DNA from: Arthrobacter sp. OY3WO11
Lineage (GTDB): Bacteria > Actinomycetota > Actinomycetes > Actinomycetales > Micrococcaceae
DNA: 64,000 nucleotides
Assembly (NCBI RefSeq): GCF_001641125.1
Contig: NZ_LWLP01000001.1
Location: forward strand, 1,208,503-1,272,502
Reading direction: 5' to 3'
The position numbers and the translations under genes are program-made. This document shows, piece after piece, positions 49,011-57,618 of the stretch. The notes below the pieces were generated by a model. That model saw only the letters and a list, made by a program, of their open reading frames with translations, was not told the DNA's origin and did no database searches. How positions within the stretch are numbered: the first letter of the stretch is position 1; each line of letters opens with the position of its first letter.

Positions 49011-50216
49011 TTAGTCGATGGCCTCGATGCCCTGCCGCTTCAGTTCCTCCAGGTGGCTGCGCATGTGCTGCAGCGCCTCGGGGGAGTGCGGCTGCCAACC
49101 TTTTACTTCATTGAGCACGTGGAGGGGTTCGCGGGTGCGGTAGGACCGGGTGGGGTTGCCGGGGAACTTCTTGTCGGTCAGGTTGGGGTCGTCCTGGAAC
49201 GGCCCGGTGGGCTCCACGCGGTAGATCCTGCCGGGCCCCTCGCCCGCGCTGAGTTCGGCGCCCCAGGTGGCGGCGTCCAGGGTGGCCGTGAAGTAGATGT
49301 GGTTCGCGGCGTTCCGTCCCCCGTAGTTGGAGGCGTAGCCGGGAACCAACAGGTCTCCGGGCGGCAGGCTGGCCTTGGTGCCGTGATAGAAGGGCCCGGA
49401 ATCGTTGGGGTTGGCCGGGGTGTTCTGAAGAGGGTGCAGGAACGCCGCGGCATCCGACGCCACCCGGTCCGGGCACTCCCACAGGACCAGGTGCCCGGCG
49501 TCGGGATAGACCTTTAGCACGGCACCCGGAATCCGCGAGGCCAGGACCTCCTGGTCCTGCCGCGGCAGCAGGTCATCCTTGCCGCCGTAGAGGATCAGCG
49601 TGGGCGTCCGGATGGCGCCGGCTTCGGTGGGCGGGACGGCGGCGGACAGTCCTGCCAGGATCTTCTTCCACGCGTGCGCAGGCATCCGGACGCCGTCGCG
49701 CACCCGCTCCTCCAGGTACCAGTCCGGAACAGGCCGGTGAAGGGTGAACCAGGAGAGCGACGCCCGCACCCAGTCCTCATCAATGGGGTCGGCCAGCCGG
49801 TCCACCTCCTCGGCGAAAGCCGGCCGGCCCTGCAGGCTCAGCGGCGACCCCACCAGGACCAGCCCGGTCACCCGCCCGGGATGCACTACAGCGAACTGCT
49901 GGGCCACGTAACCGCCGCTTGAGGAGCCGAGGACGAACGCAGTCTCCACCCCGGCAGCGTCCAGGATGGCCGCCGCGTCCCCGGCCTGTTCCGCCAGGGA
50001 GTAGCCGTCCTCCGGTTTGTCCGCCTCGCCCTGGCCACGGAGGTCCGGTGCGTAGACCCTGAAGCTGGCCAGCCCGGGCAGCAGACGGTCGAAGCAGCGG
50101 CGGGATTCGCCCCATGCATGCAGCAGGAGTAACGGTGCAGCGCCAGCGTCGCCCTGGATCAGGCACGGCACCGTGATGCCGGTGCGGAGGGTCAGGTTCC
50201 GGACCTCGGATTCCAT
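49011..50216 (-). CDS. alpha/beta hydrolase fused to rifamycin ADP-ribosyltransferase (Arr) domain
   Basis: 401 residues. Residues ~15-265 are an alpha/beta hydrolase with nucleophile Ser99 (GSSSGG), acid in GGKDDLLP (Asp214 or 215) and His242 (GHLVLW). Residues 272-375 are a complete Arr domain: GPFYHGTK (His278), HIYFT (Tyr308), QDDPNLTDKKFPGNPTRSYR (Asp343). The spacing His+30 to Tyr and His+65 to Asp equals the His19/Tyr49/Asp84 catalytic set of Mycobacterium smegmatis Arr, which ADP-ribosylates rifamycins. TACCCT lies 6 nt before ATG 50216, a leaderless-type promoter. What the hydrolase half acts on is unknown. Confidence 0.9.
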   Translation of the reverse strand: MESEVRNLTLRTGITVPCLIQGDAGAAPLLLLHAWGESRRCFDRLLPGLASFRVYAPDLRGQGEADKPEDGYSLAEQAGDAAAILDAAGVETAFVLGSSSGGYVAQQFAVVHPGRVTGLVLVGSPLSLQGRPAFAEEVDRLADPIDEDWVRASLSWFTLHRPVPDWYLEERVRDGVRMPAHAWKKILAGLSAAVPPTEAGAIRTPTLILYGGKDDLLPRQDQEVLASRIPGAVLKVYPDAGHLVLWECPDRVASDAAAFLHPLQNTPANPNDSGPFYHGTKASLPPGDLLVPGYASNYGGRNAANHIYFTATLDAATWGAELSAGEGPGRIYRVEPTGPFQDDPNLTDKKFPGNPTRSYRTREPLHVLNEVKGWQPHSPEALQHMRSHLEELKRQGIEAID

Positions 50217-50349
50217 GGCTTCAGGGTACGCCGGGCGCTGGAGGAGGAGTACGACGGCGGTACACCCCTTAGGCACGCAGGCCCCGGAACCAGCTGGCAA
50301 TCCACGGCCTATTGACTGCCTGCAGGCGGAGGAATAGTTTCTGCGATAG

Positions 50350-50366
50350 CGGGGTCAAACACCCCG
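50350..50366. promoter_or_regulatory. inverted repeat CGGGGT-N5-ACCCCG upstream of the GYD gene
   Basis: A perfect 6-bp dyad 65 bp before the GYD start, between divergent genes. It could be an operator; no protein can be assigned. Confidence 0.35.
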
Positions 50367-50430
50367 TTTCCACGGAATGAAGGGCCGGATCTGGGCCGCT
50401 CCTGCACCGCAACTACAGGAGGACAACATC

Positions 50431-50751
50431 ATGCCGAAGTATCTGTTCGAAGCCACCTACGTGGGCCAGGGAATCAAGGGGCTCATGCAGGAAGGCGGCA
50501 CCAAGCGCCGTGACGCCCTGACGGAGGCCCTGAAATCGGTGGGAGGGACGCTGGAGAGTTTCTACTACGCTTTCGGCTACTACGACGTCCTCGGCGTTTT
50601 TGAGGCTCCGGACGATGCAAGTGCTGCAGCATTGTCGCTGCTGATCAATTCGTCGGGCAACGTCAACGTCCGTCTGAAGCCGCTCCTGACGGTCGAGGAC
50701 CTCGACGAGGCTGCCAAGAAGACGCCGACCTACCGGGCGCCGGGGAAGTAG
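50431..50751 (+). CDS. GYD domain-containing protein
   Basis: 106 residues, a complete GYD domain: YLFEATYVGQGIKGLMQEGGTKRRDALTEALKSVGGTLESFYYAFGYYDVLGVFEAPDDASAAAL. A dimeric ferredoxin-like fold of unknown role. AGGAGG (50417-50422) lies before ATG 50431, ruling out the upstream ATG. The terminator at 50786 follows. Confidence 0.85.
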   Translation: MPKYLFEATYVGQGIKGLMQEGGTKRRDALTEALKSVGGTLESFYYAFGYYDVLGVFEAPDDASAAALSLLINSSGNVNVRLKPLLTVEDLDEAAKKTPTYRAPGK

Positions 50752-50785
50752 GGGAAGTAGGGGAGCCTGGCAGACGAGCCAGCGG

Positions 50786-50813
50786 GCCGCCGTCGTACAT
50801 TTACGACGGCGGC
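50786..50813. terminator. bidirectional hairpin, dispersed GCCGCCGTCGTA family
   Basis: GCCGCCGTCGTA (50786-50797), loop CATT, TACGACGGCGGC (50802-50813): perfect 12-bp stem between two convergent genes. It is the most complete member of the palindrome family also seen at 4889, 18972, 40929 and 54632. Confidence 0.65.
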
Positions 50814-50845
50814 TGCCGCTTGGTAGGGGGAACGCGGGAGGCTGC

Positions 50846-51328
50846 CTAGGGTGCGGAGGAGCGTGTGGCCCCGGTATGCGGGGGCCCGTCCTTCAAGAGG
50901 ACAGCCGCGGCGACTACGCCCCCTGCTGCGAAGAGGGCCAGCGGGCTTTGCAGGATTGTGCCCAGGATGGCGAGCCCCGAATCTGACACGGGTCTCGACG
51001 CCGCGAACAGGCAGGCGACGTCCATCGCGAAGGCGGCCGCGTAGCCGGCGCCGAAGCAGAGTAGCAGTGCAGGCGTCCTGTAGTCCTTGGTGAATGCCCT
51101 CACGGCTGCGTCGTAGGCAAAGTATTTGAGGCCGATGATCGTGGGGGCGAAGGTCAGAACGAAGAAAACGTCCACATCCTCGGGGAACTCCATGAGCGGA
51201 ACGTTCGCGTCTCCCTGATAGACCCCGGCTGAGTGAAACCACATGCTGCCCAGCTGGGCCGCGATCAGCAGGACCGAGACCAGGGCGTACCTCACCGCGG
51301 TTCCACCCCGGGTCATCCCTAAAGCCAT
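50846..51328 (-). CDS. hypothetical membrane protein
   Basis: 160 residues with about four hydrophobic segments (~13-30, 52-68, 84-104, 120-145). No family recognised. A conserved-looking DVDVFFVLTFAPTIIGLKYFAYD sits between the first helices. CATACT lies just upstream of ATG 51328, so it may be leaderless like several neighbours; an in-frame ATG four codons later is possible. Confidence 0.6.
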   Translation of the reverse strand: MALGMTRGGTAVRYALVSVLLIAAQLGSMWFHSAGVYQGDANVPLMEFPEDVDVFFVLTFAPTIIGLKYFAYDAAVRAFTKDYRTPALLLCFGAGYAAAFAMDVACLFAASRPVSDSGLAILGTILQSPLALFAAGGVVAAAVLLKDGPPHTGATRSSAP

Positions 51329-51467
51329 GGCTCAGTATGGCACTTGGGACCACTGGGGAGGGACCGCTTCTCTGTGGTCCCTCCCCAGCGTCGGTCCGGC
51401 CTAGCCAGCCGCCACCACCGCCTCCGCAGCCTGCGAGGCCATCATCCCCTCACTCAGCCACGGTCCC

Positions 51468-54428
51468 CTAGGGGGAGGTCAGCGTGAGGATGAGTTTGGG
51501 CCTGTTGGTGGTGGTGGTGTTCTCGCTGGAGGCGAAGTCCAGCCCGTCGCTGCTGGAGGAGTCCACCGCCAGTGACAGCTTCTGGCCCAGTTCCGCCTTT
51601 AGTAGCTCCTTGTCGAGGGTGGCGCTGTGGGTGGCTGCGCTTGGACTGGTCACGGTGCCTACCTGGGTTCCGGGTGCCGGGCGGGTGGTGTAGCGGATGG
51701 CGCTTTCGGTCCAGGTGTCGTCCGGGACCAGCTTGACCCGCTGGGTGCCTGTCGAGCCGTTGGTTACCTGGAGCTGGAGCTTGGCCTCGGTGATCGTCTT
51801 ACCCGCGTGGGCCCCCAGGTCGAACTTCAGGTAGCTGACCTCGGTGGGGCTGCTGTCGACTCCCAGCGCCGTGGCCGAGCCGTAGTCGGTGGTGGGGGTA
51901 GCGCTGGAGACGTAGCTGTCCTCGAGCGCCTCAACGGTGATCGTCTGGGTTGTTCCGCCGCCGCCGGCAGCGGCGGTGGTGAAGCTCCATGTCTTGGCTG
52001 TGGCCAGTGCATTCCCGTTGGCGTCCTTCACTCCGGTGCTAATGGACGCGGTGTAGGTCGTGGCGGCGGCCAGGTCCGCGGTCGGGTTCAGGGTGACCAC
52101 CCGGCTGGCGGCGTCGTAGGTCACCGGGGCGGTTACAGCAGCCCCGGCAGCGTTCTTCAGCGTCACGGTTGTGGCGTTGATCGTGGTTGTGTCCATCGCC
52201 TCGGAGAAGGTCCCGGTCACGTTCGTGGTCACCGCAGCCCCGGTCGCCCCGTCCTCCGGTGACACAGCGGTCACCGTTGGCGCCGTCGTATCCCCGCCAC
52301 CGCCTGAGCCGTCCCCGCTGAGGGTGAGGATGAGTTTGGGCCTGTTGGTGGTGGTGGTGTTCTCGCTGGAGGCGAAGTCCAGCCCGTCGCTGCTGGAGGA
52401 GTCCACCGCCAGTGACAGCTTCTGGCCCAGTTCCGCCTTTAGTAGCTCCTTGTCGAGGGTGGCGCTGTGGGTGGCTGCGCTTGGACTGGTCACGGTGCCT
52501 ACCTGGGTTCCGGGCGCCGGGCGGGTGGTGTAGCGGATGGCGCTTTCGGTCCAGGTGTCGTCCGCGACGAGCTTGACCCGCTGGGTGCCTGTCGAGCCGT
52601 TGGTTACCTGGAGCTGGAGCTTGGCCTCGGTGATCGTCTTACCCGCGTGGGCCCCCAGGTCGAACTTCAGGTAGCTGACCTCGGTGGGGCTGCTGTCGAC
52701 TCCCAGCGCCGTGGCCGAGCCGTAGTCGGTGGTGGGGGTAGCGCTGGAGACGTAGCTGTCCTCGAGCGCCTCAACGGTGATCGTCTGGGTTGTTCCGCCG
52801 CCGCCGGCAGCGGCGGTGGTGAAGCTCCATGTCTTGGCTGTGGCCAGTGCATTCCCGTTGGCGTCCTTCACTCCGGTGCTAATGGACGCGGTGTAGGTCG
52901 TGACGGCGGCCAGGTCCGCGGTCGGGTTCAGGGTGACCACCCGGCTGGCGGCGTCGTAGGTCACCGGGGCGGTTACAGCAGCCCCGGCAGCGTTCTTCAG
53001 CGTCACGGTTGTGGCGTTGATCGTGGTTGTGTCCATCGCCTCGGAGAAGGTCCCGGTCACGTTCGTGGTCACCGCAGCCCCGGTCGCCCCGTCCTCCGGT
53101 GACACAGCGGTCACCGTTGGCGCCGTCGTATCCCCGCCACCCGGTGCTTTCAGATCTATGTGGGCGTGCCAGTACCGGGCGTTGATGCTCGCGGCTGTCA
53201 ACACCACCAGGCCGGTCTGGCCGTTGACGTTTTGCTTCGTTGATGTGGGGTCGTTGATGTCCGTGTCGGTACTGCTGCTGATGATGGGCGTACCAGCGCC
53301 GGGCGGGAAGGAAATGTTGTCAATCGGCGTCTTTTTGTAATAGAGGGTGCCGCCCTGCTCCGGTGCGACCGCGAACATCCAGACCTGACGGTTCTCCTCG
53401 TCGATCATGACCATGGGCCGGGTGTGCTCGTCCTCGACAGCGCCGAACTGTGCGCTGGTCCATTGGGCCTTGCTATCGCGCACCAGGAGCGCCGCAAACG
53501 TTTGACCGACGGTTTGATGGGCTGTCTTGATCGCTGCATAGAGGCGGCCGCTGCCGTCGCTTGTCAGTTGCCTGAGGTTTAGATGGTCGTTCGCGCATCC
53601 GCCCGTGCAGTTGTTCCCGCCGCCGTAGGCCACCTCTGTCTGCCACGAGTTCTCGGGCTGACCATCCTGGTGGACGGCCAGGTAAAACTTCCTGTGCTCC
53701 GCCCGCTGGTTGCTCCACATGATTCCCACCTTGTCGCCCTGGAATGACGTGACTGCGGAGATATCGTCGTGGTGCACCTGGGCGTTTGTTGTCGGCAGGA
53801 CGAACGGAGTTCCCCACGCCGTGTCGCTCGTCGTCGAGTGGTTGACGTAGACACGGTTGCTGTTGTCTGCCGAGACGACGGTGTAAGTGACCCATAGCTT
53901 GCCGACGGAGTCTTTGGCCAGCGTGATGGATTCCGAGCTCCCGCTGTGAAGGGTGACGGGGAATCCAGCGTCCCGTGAGTAGGTCTTCGTCGACGCGTTG
54001 TAGCTGAAGCGGTGAAGCGCTGCGGACCCGCGGTTCACTTCCTCCTGGGATGGTGGCGAGTTCCACTCGGAGACCAAAGCGGTGCCCGACACGACGTAGA
54101 GCTTGCCGTCCTTTGCGTCCCAGAGCGCGTCACCGCGCGCACTCACCCGTGTGTCAACGACCATTGGGGTCTCCTGCCACGTCTGCGTTGCGACATCGAG
54201 CCGGTGAATCTTCGTCGCATTTGCGGACGCGCTCCACAGCAGCCCCCACCAGCTCCCATCCTGGTACCAGAGCTTGCTCTGGGCCTTGTCCGCAGTCGGG
54301 TTTCTCACGCCGTCGCCTGCATAGGATGGCCCAGGCTCTCCGAGATCGGCCGCCTGGGCCGGGACGGGGAGCGCGACAGCGACGGCCGCGGCGAGTAGCA
54401 GGGCGATGAATAGGCGTAGCAGACGCAT
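51468..54428 (-). CDS. large secreted protein: beta-propeller, then two Big_5 + DNRLRE (CBM96-like) units
   Basis: 986 residues. Signal peptide 1-26 (LFIALLLAAAVAVALPVPAQA). An N-terminal domain of ~400 residues is probably a BNR-type beta-propeller (SWWGLLWSASANATKIHRLDV, DKVGIMWSNQRAEHRKFYLAV). Two ~280-residue tandem units follow, each with an Ig-like Big_5 domain (TVTAVSPEDGATGA, TWSFTTAA) and a DNRLRE/CBM96-like domain (EDSYVSSATPTTDYG, YLKFDLGAHAG, YTTRPAPGTQVG). The units are 99.5% identical in DNA, so the duplication is recent. Likely an exported glycan-binding or polysaccharide-acting protein. ATG 54428 is the only start giving a signal peptide at the N-terminus. Confidence 0.85.
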   Translation of the reverse strand: MRLLRLFIALLLAAAVAVALPVPAQAADLGEPGPSYAGDGVRNPTADKAQSKLWYQDGSWWGLLWSASANATKIHRLDVATQTWQETPMVVDTRVSARGDALWDAKDGKLYVVSGTALVSEWNSPPSQEEVNRGSAALHRFSYNASTKTYSRDAGFPVTLHSGSSESITLAKDSVGKLWVTYTVVSADNSNRVYVNHSTTSDTAWGTPFVLPTTNAQVHHDDISAVTSFQGDKVGIMWSNQRAEHRKFYLAVHQDGQPENSWQTEVAYGGGNNCTGGCANDHLNLRQLTSDGSGRLYAAIKTAHQTVGQTFAALLVRDSKAQWTSAQFGAVEDEHTRPMVMIDEENRQVWMFAVAPEQGGTLYYKKTPIDNISFPPGAGTPIISSSTDTDINDPTSTKQNVNGQTGLVVLTAASINARYWHAHIDLKAPGGGDTTAPTVTAVSPEDGATGAAVTTNVTGTFSEAMDTTTINATTVTLKNAAGAAVTAPVTYDAASRVVTLNPTADLAAVTTYTASISTGVKDANGNALATAKTWSFTTAAAGGGGTTQTITVEALEDSYVSSATPTTDYGSATALGVDSSPTEVSYLKFDLGAHAGKTITEAKLQLQVTNGSTGTQRVKLVADDTWTESAIRYTTRPAPGTQVGTVTSPSAATHSATLDKELLKAELGQKLSLAVDSSSSDGLDFASSENTTTTNRPKLILTLSGDGSGGGGDTTAPTVTAVSPEDGATGAAVTTNVTGTFSEAMDTTTINATTVTLKNAAGAAVTAPVTYDAASRVVTLNPTADLAAATTYTASISTGVKDANGNALATAKTWSFTTAAAGGGGTTQTITVEALEDSYVSSATPTTDYGSATALGVDSSPTEVSYLKFDLGAHAGKTITEAKLQLQVTNGSTGTQRVKLVPDDTWTESAIRYTTRPAPGTQVGTVTSPSAATHSATLDKELLKAELGQKLSLAVDSSSSDGLDFASSENTTTTNRPKLILTLTSP
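51484..52300 (-). repeat. 817-bp tandem repeat, copy 1 (C-terminal unit)
   Basis: Matches 52324-53140 at an offset of exactly 840 bp with only four base differences that I can see (near 51675, 51725, 51729 and 52053). Two change an amino acid (Pro/Ala in LVPDDTW/LVADDTW and Ala/Val in DLAAATT/DLAAVTT). Confidence 0.9.
52324..53140 (-). repeat. 817-bp tandem repeat, copy 2 (N-terminal unit)
   Basis: Second copy of the Big_5 + DNRLRE unit, 840 bp from the first. The four differences suggest a recent duplication or gene conversion. Such repeats allow the copy number to change by recombination and could collapse in short-read assemblies. Confidence 0.9.
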
Positions 54429-54631
54429 AGTGGTGTCCTCGGGTGATGTCGGCGACACGGAGGCCGTTTCTTCACCTCCCGGAGGGAACACTTTATGTCT
54501 GCACGCCACATCCTGAGCCACAAAGGAGCCAGATAGGGGAGGCCGAAGGGGGCATTAGGTAGGCAGGTGCCTTACCTTCCCGGTGGGATTCAGAGTTCTT
54601 CCAGCAGTCCGGCACCCGGTCAGCCGGGAGC

Positions 54632-54653
54632 GCCGTCGTACATCGACGACGGC
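54632..54653. repeat. short member of the dispersed GCCGTCGT palindrome family
   Basis: GCCGTCGT (54632-54639) and ACGACGGC (54646-54653) pair around a six-base loop, in the gap between the large surface gene and the ketopantoate reductase gene. Confidence 0.45.
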
Positions 54654-54664
54654 AGCCCGCTGGC

Positions 54665-54812
54665 TCAGACCAGCTGCAGCGCGTCCGCCACTACCCGGCC
54701 CACACCTTGCATGCCCAGCGCCTTGGTGCGCTCCAGGATCAGCTGGGCGCCGAAAAGGCCCAGCTGGCCGGGTTCGTGCAGGTGCCGGTGCATGAGGGGG
54801 GGCACTCGGCCC
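54665..54812 (-). pseudogene. possible C-terminal gene fragment
   Basis: On the minus strand a frame of ~48 codons ending in TGA (54665-54667) reads PLMHRHLHEPGQLGLFGAQL, then ILERTKALGMQGVGRVVADA and LQLV. Codon use is typical of coding DNA here, but there is no start and no family recognised. Probably debris of a lost gene. The rest of 54429-54871 holds only the palindrome at 54632. Confidence 0.25.
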
Positions 54813-54871
54813 GGCTGACTGCGCCGCCCTGTATCCCGTCCAATTCCCGCAGGCCGGACCGGAGGCGTGGT

Positions 54872-55768
54872 TCAGAGCGGGAGGCTGGCCCTGATCTGGA
54901 TGAGGGTGAGGTCCAGCAGGGGCGTCGGAACGTTGAGGTCCCGGGCCCTGCGGGCGAGATCGCCCAGGATGTGCTCCGCCTCCGAGGGCAGGCCGGCACT
55001 GAGGTCCCGGTACAGGGAGGAGGTGAAGGCTGATCCCGGTTCGGTGAGCAGGCCTACTGCCTGTGCGTGGCCGGCGCCGGAAACGGGATGTCCAGCCGCG
55101 GCCGCCACCGCTTCGGTTTCACTGATGGCATCCAGGATCCTGGCCTCTCCGCCGGCGTCGATGATCCGGCCCACCGGCGCACGGAACAGGCAGTTGATGA
55201 TTCCCGCTGCAGCGATGAACGCCCATTTTTCCCAGAGGGCGCCCGTGACGTCACTGACCACCGAGGAGTCGACGCCGGGCACGTCCAGGGCATCGGCCAC
55301 ATCGGCCGGGACAGTCCTTCCGTTGAGCCCGCCCACCGTGAGGGACGTGAGGGGCACCTGCTGGCGTACCGCATCGCCGTCGAGGGTGGCAACAATCCGC
55401 GCCAGGCCGCCGAGCACCTGTCCCGGATACAGCTGCTCAAGCCGGTCCACATGGGCCATGCCGTTGAGGATCGGGATGATGGCGGTGTCAGGCCCCACGA
55501 ACGCGCCAATCTCACCGAGCACGCCGTCCAGCGCAGTGGCTTTGACGGTGACCAGGATCAGATCGAACGGCTCAGGCTTGTCCGCCGCAGTGACGGTTTG
55601 CACCGGGTGCGTCCGGTCAGCGGTGGGGGAGATGAAGCGCAGCCCGTCCCGGCGGAGGACCTCCTGCTTGCGGGGGCGCACCAGATACGTGACATCCCGT
55701 CCCGCTTCCTGCAGGAGCGTACCGAACGCACCGCCTGTGGCTCCGGCTCCGACGACGAGTATCCGCAT
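54872..55768 (-). CDS. panE: ketopantoate reductase family protein (2-dehydropantoate 2-reductase)
   Basis: 298 residues. N-terminal Rossmann motif ILVVGAGATGGAFGTLLQEAG, the family LILVTVKATAL motif near 73, the conserved PILNGMAHVDRL segment (Asn-Gly, ~98-109) and a C-terminal helical domain with FIAAAGIINCLFRAPVG (catalytic Lys replaced or shifted: WEKWAFIAA). It reduces 2-dehydropantoate to pantoate with NADPH in vitamin B5 synthesis if canonical; paralogs with other 2-keto substrates exist. GGAAGGTA lies before ATG 55768. Confidence 0.8.
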   Translation of the reverse strand: MRILVVGAGATGGAFGTLLQEAGRDVTYLVRPRKQEVLRRDGLRFISPTADRTHPVQTVTAADKPEPFDLILVTVKATALDGVLGEIGAFVGPDTAIIPILNGMAHVDRLEQLYPGQVLGGLARIVATLDGDAVRQQVPLTSLTVGGLNGRTVPADVADALDVPGVDSSVVSDVTGALWEKWAFIAAAGIINCLFRAPVGRIIDAGGEARILDAISETEAVAAAAGHPVSGAGHAQAVGLLTEPGSAFTSSLYRDLSAGLPSEAEHILGDLARRARDLNVPTPLLDLTLIQIRASLPL

Positions 55769-55939
55769 GGGTGGGTACCTTCCGGGTGGTTCTAAGAATG
55801 GCGACCGGGCACAGCAGCCAGGGAACAGTTGAGGCTTTGTATCCGGTGGTCCAAGGCTAGGGGGTTTCAGCGGGACATCCCACCTGTGGCTCTTGGGCCT
55901 TCCAATTGGGTGGGGGCGCGAGACCGTAGACTCGGTGTC

Positions 55940-56767
55940 ATGTCTCTTGGGGGGATGCCGGTTCGCCGCATCAGAGTGTTCATGGTTGGGGTCGTTGTGG
56001 CCATATCAATGGCGGGGTGTGAGTACAGCGGCCCGCCCGAACAATCGGCACCCTCATCCCCGCCGCCCGCAACGCCGTCGGCCGCGTCCTTCGAGGAGAA
56101 CGTCAACGAAGTCACGCGTTTGCTCGATGCTTCCCCTGCGGACCCGGGCATGCCGTCCGAGGCTGAACCCGCCGGGAAGCTGTCCCTTGACCTGGCGCCC
56201 GGAGATTATCTGGTCACCGGCGCCTGCGCAGGGGTTTACGGGGCCAAGCTCACCGTTGTGAAAGCTGACGGCGTCCCGGAGGCGGCGAGCTTTGAGTGCA
56301 CCTCCACGCTGGACCGCTTTGTCAGGCACGACGGCGGTCCCCTCACCATCAGCGCGGTGCCGCCCACGGGCAGGCCGGCAGCAACGGGCGTCAAGGTGCA
56401 GGCCAACCCTGACCGCAGGCTTTCGGAGCTCGAGGACCTCTCGGACTGGGCCGCGCAGCAGCTGCAACCCCGCTTGCCCGGCGAGCTGCGGGGCGCCAGC
56501 AGCGGGAACACAACCACCACCGCCAGCCTGTCGGCCCCACCGGGCCAGTATGAACTGCACCTGGTCTGTGCCGGACTGCCGAAGGCTGAGCTCTCCGTCT
56601 CCACGTGGAGGGGTGTGGAAGTCCTCGCCCCCGTGGAGGTCCCGTGCGGCGGGAGCGTGTTCATGGCGTCCGTGGTGCTGCCCACCGAGGGGGCCGACCT
56701 CACGATGGGACCCGGTGGCCTGGGCGCCCGGTTCGCTTACCGGCTCGTCCCCACAGGCCAGCCCTGA
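55940..56767 (+). CDS. lipoprotein of unknown function
   Basis: 275 residues. A lipoprotein signal with SMAGCEYSG (lipid Cys near 27) is followed by a Pro/Ser-rich linker and two similar halves, each with an APGDYLVTGACAGVYGAKLTV / APPGQYELHLVCAGLPKAELSV strand pair and a conserved Cys. The pattern suggests a duplicated beta-sandwich domain. No ribosome site; TAGACT (55927-55932) is 7 nt before ATG 55940, which supports this start over ATG 55955. It is likely exported to the cell surface. Confidence 0.7.
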   Translation: MSLGGMPVRRIRVFMVGVVVAISMAGCEYSGPPEQSAPSSPPPATPSAASFEENVNEVTRLLDASPADPGMPSEAEPAGKLSLDLAPGDYLVTGACAGVYGAKLTVVKADGVPEAASFECTSTLDRFVRHDGGPLTISAVPPTGRPAATGVKVQANPDRRLSELEDLSDWAAQQLQPRLPGELRGASSGNTTTTASLSAPPGQYELHLVCAGLPKAELSVSTWRGVEVLAPVEVPCGGSVFMASVVLPTEGADLTMGPGGLGARFAYRLVPTGQP

Positions 56768-56831
56768 ATTCCATCCGGATGCCGCGGACCCGGCTGGGCG
56801 TAGGGTGGAAGGCGGACGAAAGGAGCATTTC

Positions 56832-57602
56832 ATGAAGAAAATCCTCATGGTACTGACCAGCGTTTCCGAGATTGGCGATACGGGAGAGAAGACCGGCTAC
56901 AACGTGGCCGAGGCTGCACATCCCTGGAAGGTGTTCAAGGATTCCGGGCATTTCGTCGACTTTGCGTCCATCCAGGGCGGCCAGCCCCCGCGCGACGAGG
57001 TGGACACGAAGGATCCCATCCAGGTCGCCTTCACGGAGGACGAGACCACGCGCGCCGGCCTCTACAACACCGCCCGCGTCGACGTCGTTGATCCGGAACA
57101 GTACGACGCCGTCTATCTCGTGGGCGGCCACGGCACCATGTGGGACTTCCCGGACAGCGAAGGCCTGCAGAACCTCGTAGCCAGCGTTTACAACAACGGC
57201 GGCTTGGTGGGCGCGGTCTGCCATGGACCGGCCGGCCTGCTGAATGTGGAGCTGGAGAACGGGCTTCGCCTCGTCGAGGGCCGCAAGGTGGCCGCCTTCA
57301 CCAATGACGAGGAGGTCGCTGCAGGCAAGGACAAGGTCATTCCGTTCTTCCTGGCAGACCGGCTCGAGGAGCAGGGCGCCACCCACGTCTCCGCGGGTGT
57401 CTTTGAGGAAAAGGTTGTTGTTGACGACCGGCTGGTGACCGGCCAGAACCCGGCGTCAGCTGCCGGCGTGGCCAAGGAGATGGAGAAGCTGTTCGCAGCG
57501 GTCATCCACCAGGAAAAGGCCGAGGAACAGCACGACGCGGAGGCTCTGCGCGCCGAGAAGGACGCCATCAAGGCTGCTGCCGCCGCGGAAGCGGAGCAGT
57601 AA
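56832..57602 (+). CDS. DJ-1/PfpI-family protein (Hsp31/YhbO-like glyoxalase III or chaperone)
   Basis: 256 residues. Type 1 glutamine-amidotransferase-like fold with nucleophile elbow GAVCHGPAGLL (Cys130, His131), an acidic Glu19 in GEKTGYN and AVYLVGGHGTMWDF. These match Hsp31-type proteins that deglycate or convert methylglyoxal. The C-terminal tail (~225-256) is an added Ala/Glu/Lys helix (EKAEEQHDAEALRAEKDAIK), unusual for the family. AAAGGAG (56818-56824) precedes ATG 56832. A perfect terminator follows. Confidence 0.85.
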   Translation: MKKILMVLTSVSEIGDTGEKTGYNVAEAAHPWKVFKDSGHFVDFASIQGGQPPRDEVDTKDPIQVAFTEDETTRAGLYNTARVDVVDPEQYDAVYLVGGHGTMWDFPDSEGLQNLVASVYNNGGLVGAVCHGPAGLLNVELENGLRLVEGRKVAAFTNDEEVAAGKDKVIPFFLADRLEEQGATHVSAGVFEEKVVVDDRLVTGQNPASAAGVAKEMEKLFAAVIHQEKAEEQHDAEALRAEKDAIKAAAAAEAEQ

Positions 57603-57618
57603 CCCCAATACCTACTGA

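Noticed and set aside
51484..53140. CRISPR array or IS pair
   Set aside because: The repeats are 817 bp, coding, and in frame within one protein; no spacers or transposase.
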